Source of the DNA: Pseudomonas sp. LS44 | GTDB lineage: Bacteria; Pseudomonadota; Gammaproteobacteria; Pseudomonadales; Pseudomonadaceae | Length of the DNA: 64,000 nucleotides | NCBI RefSeq assembly: GCF_024730785.1 | Contig: NZ_CP102830.1 | Coordinates: 3,758,001 to 3,822,000 of the forward strand | Reading direction: 5' to 3' | In this document: positions 28,150 through 38,932 of the stretch, piece by piece | Numbering within the stretch: the stretch's first letter is position 1 | Layout: every line of letters begins with the position of its first letter | The notes under the pieces: model-generated | What the model was told of the DNA's origin: nothing | The model's database searches: none | What the model saw: only the letters and a program-made list of their open reading frames with translations | Translations under genes and position numbers: made by a program

Positions 28150-28983
28150 ATGAACCGCCCCGCTGCTCTGTTCACGCCCAGCTGGCATGCCGAACTGGAG
28201 CTGGCCTATGCTCGCTTCGACGAGTGCACCCGTCCGGTGCAGCGTCGCCACCTCGGCCCGCTTAGGGTGCAGAAGCACCTCTACCCCGAGGGGCCGCAGG
28301 TCTGCCAACACATCATCGTCCACCCACCCGGCGGCATCGCCGGCGGTGATCGCCTGGGCATCGACGTGAGCGTCGGCGCACACGCCTGGGCGCAGCTGAC
28401 CAGCCCCGGCGCCGCCAAGTGGTACCGCGCCGCCGGCCCGGCCTATCAAACCCTCGACCTGCGCGTCGCCGCCGGCGCCACCCTGGAATGGCTACCGCAG
28501 GAAACCATCGTCTATTCCGCCGCCCAGGCCGAACTGACCACCCGCATCGAACTCGAAGGCGACGCCCGCCTGTGCTACTGGGACATCGTCGCACTCGGTC
28601 GCCCGGCGGCCGGCGAGCGCTTCGCCGACGGCCATCTGCAGGCGCGCGTGGATATCCGACGCGACGGTCAGCTGCTCTGGCACGAACGCCAACGCGTGAT
28701 CGGTGGCGACGGCCTACTCGACTCGCCGATCGGTCTCGCCGGCCAGCCGGTATTCGCCACGCTGCTGGTCAGCGGCGAGATCGACGCCGAGCTACTCGAA
28801 CGCTGCCGCGAACTGCCTTGCGCGGTGCGCGGCGACCTGACCCAGCTGCCCGGCCTGCTGGTTGCACGCTGCCTGGCCAGCGAAGCGCTGCACGCCCGCG
28901 CCTGGCTGATCGCGCTGTGGCGCCTGCTGCGCCCGGCGCTGCTCGGTCGCGAGGCGGTGCCACCACGCATCTGGAGTACGTAA
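28150..28983 (+). CDS. ureD: Urease accessory protein UreD
   Basis: A 277-residue urease chaperone that binds the apo-enzyme with UreF and UreG for nickel insertion. Diagnostic segments are [39 protein letters not shown] and [10 protein letters not shown]. The ATG at 28150 ([12 protein letters not shown]) suits the family N-terminus; the ribosome site is weak. It heads the structural-gene cluster, while ureE, ureF and ureG are absent from the window. Confidence 0.95.
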   Translation: MNRPAALFTPSWHAELELAYARFDECTRPVQRRHLGPLRVQKHLYPEGPQVCQHIIVHPPGGIAGGDRLGIDVSVGAHAWAQLTSPGAAKWYRAAGPAYQTLDLRVAAGATLEWLPQETIVYSAAQAELTTRIELEGDARLCYWDIVALGRPAAGERFADGHLQARVDIRRDGQLLWHERQRVIGGDGLLDSPIGLAGQPVFATLLVSGEIDAELLERCRELPCAVRGDLTQLPGLLVARCLASEALHARAWLIALWRLLRPALLGREAVPPRIWST

Positions 28984-29019
28984 TCCGGCTACTCCGCTCC
29001 CGGATTGCATCCGGGCTAC
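28981..29019. repeat. Family B half element after ureD
   Basis: One complete arm (CCCGGATTGCATCCGGGCTAC) and a decayed second arm (TAATCCGGCTACTCCG). It overlaps the ureD stop codon, so the repeat contributes the gene's last base pairs. Confidence 0.7.
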
Positions 29020-29039
29020 GAGCCGCTACCGACGAACCT

Positions 29040-29108
29040 GTAGGAGCGAATTCATTCGCGATCATCGGCGCCACCGAACCGCCCCATCGCGAATGAATTC
29101 GCTCCTAC
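29040..29108. repeat. Palindromic intergenic repeat, family C (copy 3)
   Basis: Arms GTAGGAGCGAATTCATTCGC and GCGAATGAATTCGCTCCTAC form a near-perfect inverted pair, ending 19 nt before ureA. Confidence 0.88.
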
Positions 29109-29127
29109 CGAACCACACGGACGCACC

Positions 29128-29430
<303 letters not shown>

Positions 29431-29432
29431 CC

Positions 29433-29483
29433 GTAGGGCGGGTGCAACCCACAGCAGCCCCGCGCGGGTTGCACCCGCCCTAC
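29433..29483. repeat. Palindromic intergenic repeat, family E (copy 1)
   Basis: GTAGGGCGGGTGCAACCC and GGGTTGCACCCGCCCTAC are perfect 18-nt inverted arms with a 15-nt centre, directly after the ureA stop. A second copy lies at 37257-37311. Confidence 0.88.
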
Positions 29484-29512
29484 CCGATCACCGCCCTGAC
29501 CGACGTGAACCT

Positions 29513-30013
29513 ATGTCCCATTTGCTCGACAACGCCGGCGAAACCGATCTACCCGGCATCCTCGCGATCTACAACGACGCGGTGCTGAACAGCACGGCGA
29601 TCTGGAACGAAACCGAGGTGGACCTGGCCAACCGCCGCGCCTGGCTGAGCGAGCGCCACGCCGCCGGCTTTCCCGTGCTGGTCGCGCGCGACGCCCAGGG
29701 GGCGGTGCTCGGCTATGCCAGCTACGGCACCTGGCGGAGCATCGAAGGCTTTCGCCACACCGTCGAGCATTCGGTGTATGTGCGGGGCGACCAGCGCGGC
29801 CAGGGCCTCGGCCCGGCGTTGATGCAAGCGCTGATCGAACGCGCCCGGGCGGCCAAACTGCACGTCATGGTCGCCGCCATCGAGCGCGAGAACAGCACCT
29901 CGATCCGCCTGCACGAACGCCTCGGCTTCGTCATCTGCGGGCAGATGCCCCAGGTCGGCCGCAAGTTCGGCCGCTGGCTGGATCTCACTTTTATGCAACT
30001 GATCCTGGAGTGA
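29513..30013 (+). CDS. GNAT N-acetyltransferase, phosphinothricin/methionine sulfoximine type
   Basis: A 166-residue acetyltransferase. Family features are the [15 protein letters not shown] segment, the GYASYGTWR strand, the acetyl-CoA motif [14 protein letters not shown] and the [17 protein letters not shown] region. The homologue at the same position in P. aeruginosa acetylates methionine sulfoximine and methionine sulfone, which are glutamine synthetase inhibitors. Location inside a nitrogen-scavenging cluster fits protection of glutamine synthetase, but the substrate is inferred. The ATG at 29513 follows a family E repeat; ureB starts 7 nt after its stop. Confidence 0.9.
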   Translation: MSHLLDNAGETDLPGILAIYNDAVLNSTAIWNETEVDLANRRAWLSERHAAGFPVLVARDAQGAVLGYASYGTWRSIEGFRHTVEHSVYVRGDQRGQGLGPALMQALIERARAAKLHVMVAAIERENSTSIRLHERLGFVICGQMPQVGRKFGRWLDLTFMQLILE

Positions 30014-30020
30014 CCCACAG

Positions 30021-30326
30021 ATGATCCCCGGCGAATACCAGATCCAGGACGGCGAGATCGAGCTCAACGCCGGCCGCCGCACTCTGACCCTCAACGTGGC
30101 AAACAGCGGCGACCGGCCGATCCAGGTCGGCTCGCACTACCACTTCTTCGAAACCAACGACGCGCTGCTGTTCGACCGCGCCAGCGCACGCGGCATGCGC
30201 CTGAACATTCCGGCCGGCACCGCGGTGCGCTTCGAGCCGGGACAGAGCCGCGAGGTCGAGCTGGTCGAACTGGCCGGCCTGCGCCGCGTGTATGGCTTCG
30301 CCGGCCGGGTGATGGGCGATTTGTGA
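30021..30326 (+). CDS. ureB: Urease beta subunit
   Basis: A 101-residue structural subunit. [32 protein letters not shown] and [11 protein letters not shown] are diagnostic UreB segments. It starts 7 nt after the acetyltransferase stop, so the two are cotranscribed. A family D hairpin lies between it and ureC. Confidence 0.97.
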   Translation: MIPGEYQIQDGEIELNAGRRTLTLNVANSGDRPIQVGSHYHFFETNDALLFDRASARGMRLNIPAGTAVRFEPGQSREVELVELAGLRRVYGFAGRVMGDL

Positions 30327-30366
30327 CCAACAGCGCGCGCGGGCCGCTTGTCTCCCCTCTCCCTAG

Positions 30367-30390
30367 CCCTCTCCCATAAATGGGAGAGGG
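30367..30390. repeat. Palindrome, family D (copy 2)
   Basis: CCCTCTCCC-ATAAAT-GGGAGAGGG, 9-bp stem, in the ureB-ureC gap; it shares arm and loop sequence with 15931-15962. Confidence 0.75.
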
Positions 30391-30466
30391 GACTGTCTGC
30401 CGTGAACGAAACAACCCCGTGGCCCGCATCCAAGCGCGAGACCGGACACATGACAAGGAACGAGCG

Positions 30467-32167
<1,701 letters not shown>

Positions 32168-32219
32168 GATCGTGCAAACGAGCCCTTGCTCGTCTGTCGA
32201 GCGAGGGCGGCGGTGTCTT

Positions 32220-32328
32220 GTTGGGCATCGCTTCGCTCAGCACCAACCTACGTCGAGGTCGGCCTGCTGGATTCGCGAGGTGAGGAGATCGCCTTGGTAG
32301 GTTGGTGCTGAGCGCAGCGATGCCCAAC
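32220..32328. repeat. Family A repeat doublet, left flank of the RAYT unit
   Basis: Inverted arms 32220-32251 (GTTGGGCATCGC...CAACCTAC) and 32297-32328 (GTAGGTTGGTGC...GCCCAAC) are separated by a 45-nt spacer starting GTCGAGGTCGGCCTGCTGGA. The right-flank copy (32931-33039) has the same 109-bp length, orientation and a related spacer. Confidence 0.92.
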
Positions 32329-32407
32329 ATGTAGGCCTGCCGCTGGGGATCACCTCCCCGATTGACTTACACTCTCACCGGTTGCACTCACACCAAGGAT
32401 GGTGGCT

Positions 32408-32905
32408 ATGCGGTATCGACGCGCCTATGTGCCGGGCGGCACATTCTTTTTTACGGTCAACCTGGCTGACCGTTCGCAAACCCTCTTGACCGACCATATC
32501 GATGCGTTGCGCGCTTCGGTACGCCATGTGCGTTCACTGCATCCGTTCGAGATCCTGGCGATGGTGGTGTTGCCGGATCACTTGCATGCGCTCTGGCGAC
32601 TGCCGGAAAACGACACCAATTACCCGCTGCGCTGGTCGTTGATCAAGGCCGGTTTCTCCCGTGCCATCGGTCACTTGGAAACCGTCACGCTGTCACGCCG
32701 GCTCAAGCGCGAGCGCGGCATTTGGCAGCGGCGTTATTGGGAGCACCAGATCCGCGATGAGCAGGACCTCGCGCGGCATATCGATTACATCCATGGCAAT
32801 CCGCTCAAGCATGGCTACGTAAGCCGCGCCGTGGATTGGCCGTATTCGTCGATTCACCGCTATGCGCGCGAGGGGGTGGTGACGCCGGATTGGTCTGGAG
32901 GTTGA
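32408..32905 (+). CDS. REP-associated tyrosine transposase (RAYT, Y1 transposase)
   Basis: A 165-residue IS200/IS605-like single-domain transposase. The HUH metal-binding motif is in LPDHLHALWRLP, and the catalytic tyrosine is in HIDYIHGNPLKHGYV. RYRRAYVPGGTFFFTVNL is the typical RAYT N-terminus. The ATG at 32408 has AAGGATGG upstream; an in-frame ATG at 32399 is possible. RAYTs are single-copy enzymes that process REP hairpins and are thought to disperse them. Here the gene is flanked by two 109-bp doublets of a repeat found at several other sites in the window, so its substrate is probably that family. No frameshift or loss of active-site residue is seen. Confidence 0.93.
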   Translation: MRYRRAYVPGGTFFFTVNLADRSQTLLTDHIDALRASVRHVRSLHPFEILAMVVLPDHLHALWRLPENDTNYPLRWSLIKAGFSRAIGHLETVTLSRRLKRERGIWQRRYWEHQIRDEQDLARHIDYIHGNPLKHGYVSRAVDWPYSSIHRYAREGVVTPDWSGG

Positions 32906-32930
32906 AAACCAGGGCGCCCCGCGTCATCGC

Positions 32931-33039
32931 GCTGGGCATCGCTGCGCTCAGCGCCAACCTACGTCGAGGTTGCCCTGCTGGATTTACGGTGCAGGGATGC
33001 AACTCTGGTAGGTTGGTGCTGAGCGCAGCGATGCCCAAC
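32931..33039. repeat. Family A repeat doublet, right flank of the RAYT unit
   Basis: Inverted arms 32931-32962 (GCTGGGCATCGC...CAACCTAC) and 33008-33039 (GTAGGTTGGTGC...GCCCAAC) flank a 45-nt spacer starting GTCGAGGTTGCCCTGCTGGA. It is a diverged direct repeat of the left flank. Confidence 0.92.
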
Positions 33040-33083
33040 ATGCAGGTCGCGGGCCTGCCACACGGGATTGGAGCCCTGCGCCC

Positions 33084-33389
33084 CTACTCCAACTGGAATC
33101 TATCCAAACGCTGCCGCAACCGGCGGTTCTCTGCGCGCAACTGCTCCAGCTCATCGAGCAGATTCAACGCCAAGGCGATGCCCGCCCACTCGATATCCAG
33201 ATCCCGGCGCATCCGCGCTGCGCGTTTGGCAATCGCCAGCGCAGCGGCATCGAACAACCACTCCTCCGGCAACCTGCCGCGCGGCTCGACAATCCCATGC
33301 TCGACGATCTCGTAGACGTAGTCGGTGGAGAGTTCGGCGCACTGGCAGAACTCCTGCAAATTGAACTGGATGATCAAACGGCTGGCCAT
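33084..33389 (-). CDS. cbpM: Chaperone modulatory protein CbpM
   Basis: A 101-residue specific inhibitor of CbpA that blocks both its co-chaperone and DNA-binding activities. It has a MerR-like helix-turn-helix region (EFCQCAELSTDYVYEIVEHG) and a C-terminal coiled coil (LLDELEQLRAENRRLRQRLD). I chose the ATG at 33389, which shares its A with the cbpA stop (TGATG) and has GGAGGAG upstream, over an ATG at 33404 inside cbpA. Translational coupling would keep inhibitor and target in step. Confidence 0.93.
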   Translation of the reverse strand: MASRLIIQFNLQEFCQCAELSTDYVYEIVEHGIVEPRGRLPEEWLFDAAALAIAKRAARMRRDLDIEWAGIALALNLLDELEQLRAENRRLRQRLDRFQLE

Positions 33390-34351
33390 CAGCGGCTCCT
33401 CCATTCGGCGCGGGGATCGAAGGCGGCGTGCTCAGCCAGTTGCTGCCAGAGCTGCCGGGCCTGCTCGTCGCCGTGCGCGGGAATGACAATTTTGAACAAC
33501 GCGTACAGATCGCCGCGCTCACCGAGTTTGTTGACCAAGCCTTTGCCTTTGATCCGCAGCCGCTGGCCGCTTTGGCTGTTGGCCGGGACGGTCAGGTTGA
33601 TCGTGCCGTCCAGGGTCGGCACCGCGACCTTGGCGCCCAGCGCCGCTTCCCAGGGCGCCAGCGGCACGACAATGATCAGGTTGTGTGCCTCCACATCGAA
33701 CAGCGGGTGCGGCACCAGGCGGATGATCAGGTACAGGTCGCCCGGCGCACCGTCGCCGAAACCCGGCGCGCCCTGGCCTTTGAGCCTAATGCGCTCGCCA
33801 TCAGTGACCCCGGCGGGAATCTTCACCTTCAAGGTCTTGCTCAGCGGCGCCAGTGGCTGGCCATCGGCACTGTATTGCGGCAGCTGGTAAGCGACCTGCT
33901 TGGCTTCCTCGGCGAGGGTGTCCTCGAGGAAGATCGGCAGCTCCATCTCCACATCCTGGCCGCGATGCGCGCTGCGGCGCGCGTGACCCTGCGGCCCCTG
34001 CGAGCGCCCGCTAGCGCCAAAGATGGACTCGAAGAAGTCGGAAAAATCCCGCCCACCACCACCGAATTCGTCGGCATAGCCGCCGGAACTGCGCGACTGC
34101 CAACCGGGCGGTGCCTCGAAGGGTCGGCCCTGCTGGGCATAATTGCGCAGCTCATCGTATTCGGCGCGCTTCTCGGTGTTGCTCAACACCTCATAGGCCT
34201 CGGCCACTTCCTTGAAACGATTCTCCGCGTCCGTCTCCTGGCTGACGTCGGGGTGATATTTGCGCGCCAGCTTGCGATAGGCGGTCTTGATCGCCTTGCT
34301 GTCGGCGTCCGCTGCAACGCCGAGAACCTGGTAGTAATCCTTGAAATCCAT
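33389..34351 (-). CDS. cbpA: Curved DNA-binding co-chaperone CbpA
   Basis: A 320-residue DnaJ-like protein. The J domain ([20 protein letters not shown]...) has the HPD motif at 33-35 that stimulates DnaK. A G/F-type linker follows, and then two beta-barrel substrate-binding domains ending in [19 protein letters not shown]. There is no cysteine-rich zinc domain, which separates it from DnaJ. It is cotranscribed with cbpM and divergent from an Hsp70-family gene across 199 bp (34352-34550). Confidence 0.95.
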   Translation of the reverse strand: MDFKDYYQVLGVAADADSKAIKTAYRKLARKYHPDVSQETDAENRFKEVAEAYEVLSNTEKRAEYDELRNYAQQGRPFEAPPGWQSRSSGGYADEFGGGGRDFSDFFESIFGASGRSQGPQGHARRSAHRGQDVEMELPIFLEDTLAEEAKQVAYQLPQYSADGQPLAPLSKTLKVKIPAGVTDGERIRLKGQGAPGFGDGAPGDLYLIIRLVPHPLFDVEAHNLIIVVPLAPWEAALGAKVAVPTLDGTINLTVPANSQSGQRLRIKGKGLVNKLGERGDLYALFKIVIPAHGDEQARQLWQQLAEHAAFDPRAEWRSR

Positions 34352-34550
34352 CGAGCCACCTTTGCCTTCAGTCGACCAGCCGCGAGCACGGAACCAGTGC
34401 TGACCGGGTTAACCGGCCACTGCCTGAGCTATGACTTTAGAGCGCCTGACGCGTTCCGCCTGCTCTATGTCGGACCGTCGCGCGCAGACGCAGCACTTCG
34501 CCGCGCGCTCGCGTACACTGCGCGGCCGTTTTTTCCGGACCGCCTGCGCC

Positions 34551-35816
34551 ATGACTTTCGCTCAGCCCGCCAACGCCCTCGGCATCGACTTCGGCACCTC
34601 CAACTCCACCGTCGGCTGGTGGCGTCCCGACGTCGATCCGCTGATCGCCCTGGAGGACGACAAGCTGACCCTGCCCTCGGTGGTGTTCTTCAACGCCGAG
34701 GAACGCCGCCCAGTGTACGGCCGCCTGGCCCTGCACGAGTACCTGGACGGCTACGAAGGGCGGCTGATGCGCTCGCTGAAGAGCCTGTTGGGCTCCAGTC
34801 TGCTGAAGAGCGAGACCACCGTGCTGGGCAGCGCGCTGCCGTTCAAGGAACTGCTGCGGTTGTTCATCGGCCAGCTCAAGCAGCGCGGCGAAGCGGCGGC
34901 CGGGCGCGAGTTCGAGCAGGTGGTGCTAGGCCGGCCGGTGTTCTTCGTCGACGACGATCCGCAGGCCGACCTGCTGGCCCAAAACACCCTGGTCGAGGTG
35001 GCGAGCAAGCTCGGTTTCAAGGACGTGTCGTTCCAGTACGAACCGATTGCCGCGGCGTTCGACTATGAGCGCGGCATTGAGCGCGAAGAGCTGGTGCTGA
35101 TCGTCGACATCGGCGGCGGTACCTCGGACTTCTCGCTGGTGCGCCTGGCGCCGGAGCGCCGCGAAGTGGCCGAGCGGCAGGATGACATCCTCGCCACCGG
35201 CGGCGTGCACATCGGCGGCACCGACTTCGACAAGCAACTCAGCCTGCAGGGCGTGATGCCGCTGTTCGGCTACGGCAGCCGGATGAAGAGCGACGCCTTC
35301 ATGCCGACCAGCTACCACCTCAATCTCGCCACCTGGCACACCATCAACGCGGCGTACGCGCAGAAGAGCCAGCTGGCGCTGAAGAACATGCGCTACGACA
35401 TCGTCGACGGCACCGGCATTGACCGCCTGTTCAGCCTGATCGAACAGCGCGCCGGGCACTGGCTAGCGATGCAGGTGGAAGACAGCAAGATCGCCCTGAC
35501 CGATAGCGAGCAGCACTCCATCGACCTCGGCCGCGTCGAGCCGGGGCTGGTCGCCGAGCTGAGCCGCAGCCTGTTCGAGGCGGCCATCGACAGCCAGCTC
35601 ACGCGCATTCGCGGCGGTGTTACCCAATTGCTGGCCGACGCCGGGATCGGCGCCGAGCAAGTCGACACGCTGTTCTTCACTGGCGGCTCGAGCGGCGTGC
35701 CGGCGCTGCGCCAGAGCATCGCGACGATGCTGCCGAAGGCGCGGCTGGTCGAAGGCAACCTGTTCGGCAGCATCGGCAGCGGCTTGGCCATCGAGGCGAA
35801 GAAACGCTACGGCTGA
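34551..35816 (+). CDS. Hsp70-family ATPase without a substrate-binding domain (YegD-like)
   Basis: A 421-residue protein that is only the actin/Hsp70 nucleotide-binding fold. Phosphate loops are LGIDFGTSNSTVGWW and VDIGGGTSDFSL, and the adenosine motif is FTGGSSGVPALRQSI. The peptide-binding and lid domains of DnaK are missing, as in E. coli YegD. Its partner and substrate are unknown. Divergence from cbpA, a J-domain protein, makes a functional link tempting, but that is inference. The ATG at 34551 begins the conserved fold; open frame upstream to 34431 is the divergent promoter region, with a possible -10 TACACT at 34514. Confidence 0.88.
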   Translation: MTFAQPANALGIDFGTSNSTVGWWRPDVDPLIALEDDKLTLPSVVFFNAEERRPVYGRLALHEYLDGYEGRLMRSLKSLLGSSLLKSETTVLGSALPFKELLRLFIGQLKQRGEAAAGREFEQVVLGRPVFFVDDDPQADLLAQNTLVEVASKLGFKDVSFQYEPIAAAFDYERGIEREELVLIVDIGGGTSDFSLVRLAPERREVAERQDDILATGGVHIGGTDFDKQLSLQGVMPLFGYGSRMKSDAFMPTSYHLNLATWHTINAAYAQKSQLALKNMRYDIVDGTGIDRLFSLIEQRAGHWLAMQVEDSKIALTDSEQHSIDLGRVEPGLVAELSRSLFEAAIDSQLTRIRGGVTQLLADAGIGAEQVDTLFFTGGSSGVPALRQSIATMLPKARLVEGNLFGSIGSGLAIEAKKRYG

Positions 35817-35909
35817 CCGCCGACGCTCGACGCAGCATCGCTCGCTCGCCGAGTGACGGGCGGCGCGCACGATACGCTTGCAACAGCGGGACCAAGCGCC
35901 TCCCGCCAC

Positions 35910-36803
35910 TCAGCGCAGCAAGCACGCCATCCGCTCGCGCACGGCATCGGCCTCGGGGATCGGAAACAGTGGCCAGACGTGCACCAGCCCGTCGCCGCGC
36001 ACCAGGTCGACGGTCACGCCCTGGGCGCGGGCCCTATCCGCCAGCAGCAGGGCATCCGGACAGGCTGTATCGCGGGTACCGACGACCAGCAGCAGGGGCG
36101 GCAGGCCGCTGAACTCGCCTTCCAGCGGGCTCACCGACGGATGCTCCAGCGACAACTCCCCGGCGTACAAGCGCCCGGCCTCGCGGGTTCCGGCCAGCGC
36201 CAGCATCGGGTCGCGCGGCTCGATCGCCGCGCACGCGGGGTTGGTCATTCGCACGTCCGCCCACGGACAGATCAGCAGCAGCCACTCCGGCAGCGCCTCG
36301 TTCCGCTCGCGCAGGGCGAAGGCGAGCGCCAGCGCCAGCGCGCCACCGGCCGAATCGCCGCCGAGCAACAGCGGCTGGCTGCCGGCACGTTCGCGGGCCA
36401 GCGCCCAGGCCTTGTGGGCGAACGCCAGAGCCTGCTGGCAGGTATGTTCCGGCGCCAGCGGGTAGAACGGCACGCTGATGGTGCAGCCGCTGCGCCGTAC
36501 CAGATCGGCCAGCAATCCCCAGTGGTAGCGACTGATCGGTCGCACGTAGGCACCGCCGTGCAGGTACAGCAGATGCTTCGCTCCGGCCATCGGCGCGCGC
36601 GGTGCCAGGGTGTAGAGCTCCTGGCCGTCGAGCCATTCGTGGCGCACCTCGAACTCGCGCTGTAATCGCTCGGACGGCCGCTCCGGCCCGCTCTGGCGGA
36701 CCTCGGCGAGGCTGGCGTGAAGGTTGGGAATCGAGGCCCAGATCCGTTTCCGGCGGATCAACCGCAAGGCAAGGACGACCAGACGATGCTGCAGGCTCGG
36801 CAT
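35910..36803 (-). CDS. Alpha/beta hydrolase, hormone-sensitive-lipase (HSL) family
   Basis: A 297-residue esterase. The oxyanion-hole motif is LHGGAYVRP, the nucleophile Ser is in GGDSAGGAL, the acidic residue in VVGTRDTACPD and the catalytic His in GLVHVWP. These mark family IV (HSL) carboxylesterases acting on short acyl esters; the physiological substrate is unknown. It lies downstream of the small zinc-finger gene on the same strand and converges with the Hsp70-family gene. Confidence 0.9.
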   Translation of the reverse strand: MPSLQHRLVVLALRLIRRKRIWASIPNLHASLAEVRQSGPERPSERLQREFEVRHEWLDGQELYTLAPRAPMAGAKHLLYLHGGAYVRPISRYHWGLLADLVRRSGCTISVPFYPLAPEHTCQQALAFAHKAWALARERAGSQPLLLGGDSAGGALALALAFALRERNEALPEWLLLICPWADVRMTNPACAAIEPRDPMLALAGTREAGRLYAGELSLEHPSVSPLEGEFSGLPPLLLVVGTRDTACPDALLLADRARAQGVTVDLVRGDGLVHVWPLFPIPEADAVRERMACLLR

Positions 36804-36854
36804 GGGGACTCCGGATGGCTGACGGGCAATATGCCGCTAACCATAGCGGAGAAT

Positions 36855-37121
36855 TCAACGCAGTTGACTGTCCTTGCTGCCCCGCCGGTTGTAGCCGCTG
36901 ACGGCCTTCTGCTCCTGGTCATGCACGCTCTGGCAACTCACGCACAGGTGCACGCCGGGAACCGCCTGGCGCCGCGCCTCGGGGATTGGTGCGTCACACT
37001 CTTCGCAGTGAGTCAGGCTCTCGCCACGCGGAATCTCGCTGCGCGCCCGGGCGATGGCATCGGCGATGCTGTCGTCGATCTGCTCCTGGATGTTGTCGTC
37101 GTTGGTCCAGCCACCGGCCAT
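36855..37121 (-). CDS. DksA/TraR-family C4 zinc-finger protein (YbiI-like)
   Basis: An 88-residue protein with the four-cysteine finger CEEC...CVSC (ECDAPIPEARRQAVPGVHLC between). The N-terminus MAGGWTNDDNIQEQIDDSIA is conserved in this subgroup. It lacks the long coiled coil of DksA, so it may not reach the RNA polymerase active site in the same way. The ATG at 37121 has GGAGG seven bases upstream; upstream frame to 37271 crosses a repeat and is not coding. Confidence 0.9.
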   Translation of the reverse strand: MAGGWTNDDNIQEQIDDSIADAIARARSEIPRGESLTHCEECDAPIPEARRQAVPGVHLCVSCQSVHDQEQKAVSGYNRRGSKDSQLR

Positions 37122-37207
37122 CGCGCACCTCCGCAACTGTTCAGTTATTGACCAGATATGCGCGCCCGTCAGTCGTTTTACAAGCCGGGTGACGAGCACT
37201 GCGATGA

Positions 37208-37229
37208 TCGCGGATAAATCCGCTCCTAC
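37208..37229. repeat. Family C half element
   Basis: A single arm, GCGGATAAATCCGCTCCTAC, upstream of the zinc-finger gene. Confidence 0.65.
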
Positions 37230-37256
37230 GAAAAGACGAAATTGCGCATCGCTCTT

Positions 37257-37311
37257 GTAGGGCGGGTGCAACCCGCCGATAGAGGCACCACGCGGGTTTC
37301 ACCCGCCCTAC
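37257..37311. repeat. Palindromic intergenic repeat, family E (copy 2)
   Basis: GTAGGGCGGGTGCAACCC faces CGGGTTTCACCCGCCCTAC with an 18-nt centre. Confidence 0.85.
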
Positions 37312-37350
37312 GTTCTGAGCGGCCATAGGCCGCGAAGGCCAATAGCCGCT

Positions 37351-37375
37351 CAGAGCATCGCGAATGAATTCGCGA
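37351..37375. repeat. Family C fragment
   Basis: ATCGCGAATGAATTCGCGAT, the internal palindrome of family C without the outer GTAGGAGC arm, next to the oxaloacetate decarboxylase stop. Confidence 0.6.
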
Positions 37376-37387
37376 TAACCACCGTCA

Positions 37388-38254
37388 CTACTCGCGGACG
37401 TCCATGAACTCGCGCGCCCAGGCCTGATAGTCCTCCGGCTCGGTGTACTTGTGCGCTAACTCGGACGCGCTGAGGCCGATGCTGCCATCCAACTGACGCT
37501 GTTCGCGCAGACAGTCGTAGGTGGCCTTGATCGCCGCGAAGTACGCCGCGTGGCCGTTGACCACGATGCGCACGCCGAGCTCGGCGAGGCGTTGGTTGTC
37601 GCGCAGTTTGGGGTTGCCGTAGGTGACCAGCATCAGCGGGATATGCAAATGCGCGGCGATCTCCTCGAGGTGCTCGAAGTCGCGCACCCCGACCAGGCAG
37701 ATGCCGTCGGCGCCGGCTTCCTGATAGGCCACGGCGCGTTCGATGACCTGCTCGGTGGTCTGCACGCCGGCGTGACTGCGGGCGATGATCACCAGCTCCG
37801 GATCGACCCGCGCCTCCAATGCTGCGCGGATCTTGCCGACGCCCTCTGCGAGCGGAATCAGGTCGGTGGATTTGCACCCGAACTGCGCCGGCAGCAGGGT
37901 GTCCTCGATGGTCAGCGCCGCCACACCGGCACGTTCCAGCTCGACCACCGTACGCATCACGTTGAGCGCGTTGCCGTAGCCGTGGTCGGCGTCGGCGATC
38001 ACCGGCAGGCGCGCCACCCGACCGATGCGCGTGGCCTGTTCGGCGAACTCGCTGAGGCTGATCAAGGCGAAGTCTGGCGCGGCCAGCACCTGCAGCGAGG
38101 CCACCGATCCGCCGAGGATGCCCATTTCAAAACCGAGGTCGGCGGCGATCCGCGCAGACATGGGGTCGAACACCGAGGCGGTGTGATAGCAGGCAGGGAA
38201 TTTCAGCAGCGTACGAAAACCGCGGCGTAATTCCTGGGGGGAAACTCTGTACAT
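37388..38254 (-). CDS. Oxaloacetate decarboxylase, PEP mutase/isocitrate lyase superfamily
   Basis: A 288-residue TIM-barrel enzyme. Superfamily features are [20 protein letters not shown], the metal-site [12 protein letters not shown] and TIEDTLLP. The lineage with [13 protein letters not shown] is the PA4872-like group, which was shown to decarboxylate oxaloacetate to pyruvate, not to act as a mutase or lyase. The isocitrate lyase cysteine signature KKCGH is absent. The ATG at 38254 ([14 protein letters not shown]) is the family start; an in-frame ATG at 38278 would add eight residues. Confidence 0.9.
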   Translation of the reverse strand: MYRVSPQELRRGFRTLLKFPACYHTASVFDPMSARIAADLGFEMGILGGSVASLQVLAAPDFALISLSEFAEQATRIGRVARLPVIADADHGYGNALNVMRTVVELERAGVAALTIEDTLLPAQFGCKSTDLIPLAEGVGKIRAALEARVDPELVIIARSHAGVQTTEQVIERAVAYQEAGADGICLVGVRDFEHLEEIAAHLHIPLMLVTYGNPKLRDNQRLAELGVRIVVNGHAAYFAAIKATYDCLREQRQLDGSIGLSASELAHKYTEPEDYQAWAREFMDVRE

Positions 38255-38461
38255 GGCGGGTTCCAGATATAACGGCAAAGAAGCGAAATCGACTCGGCTA
38301 TAGCTCAGATGTTGTCGGCGCGGCCAGGAACACTAACACGACGAGGTTTCGACTAGCGCCCATACTATTGTCTACAAAAGTATCACCGCATGTATACATA
38401 ACCGCATGCACACCGCCCAGCCTTTGGCCGCACTTGTCCGCCGCCGCCGGGTCGCCGAGAA

Positions 38462-38932
38462 TTGCCGCCCCGCATTCGAGCCCTTCCCGTGCTGGCATTC
38501 GCCTCGCTGTTCTTCGCCGCCTTCGGTGCCGCCACCCTGCTGCCGCTGCAGTCCGAGGCCGTGCTGGTGGCGCTGTTGCTCGACGGTCGGCACGCCGCCT
38601 GGGCGCTGCTGGCCGTCGCCACGGCGGGCAACGTGCTCGGCTCGCTGGTCAACTGGCTGCTCGGTCGCTACTTCGAGCACTTTCACGAGCGCCGCTGGTT
38701 CCCGCTCAACGCCGAGCAACTGGCCAAGGTCCAGGCGCGCTACCGGCGTTATGGCTGCTGGTCGCTGCTGCTCAGCTGGCTGCCGATCATCGGCGATCCG
38801 CTGACCGTGGTGGCCGGGGCGATGCGCGAACCCTTGTGGCGATTCATCCTGCTGGTGACGCTGGCCAAGGCAGGCCGCTACCTGGCGCTGGCGGGCTTCG
38901 TACTGGGCTGGACGACCACCGGCGCGAGCTGA
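38462..38932 (+). CDS. YqaA-like (DedA/VTT-related) membrane protein
   Basis: About 148-156 residues with four or five hydrophobic segments. LLPLQSEAVLVALLL, GNVLGSLVNWLLGRYF and LLSWLPIIGDPLTVVAGAMR match the YqaA family, distantly related to DedA/SNARE-associated proteins, of unknown transport role. There is no ATG at the N-terminus: candidates are a TTG at 38462 and a GTG at 38489. The GTG start gives a cleaner hydrophobic N-terminus. Confidence 0.82.
   Translation: MPPRIRALPVLAFASLFFAAFGAATLLPLQSEAVLVALLLDGRHAAWALLAVATAGNVLGSLVNWLLGRYFEHFHERRWFPLNAEQLAKVQARYRRYGCWSLLLSWLPIIGDPLTVVAGAMREPLWRFILLVTLAKAGRYLALAGFVLGWTTTGAS

Noticed and set aside
32220..33039. CRISPR array, suggested by regularly spaced palindromes
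   Set aside because: Only two doublets flank a transposase gene, the arms are inverted, and no cas gene is present.
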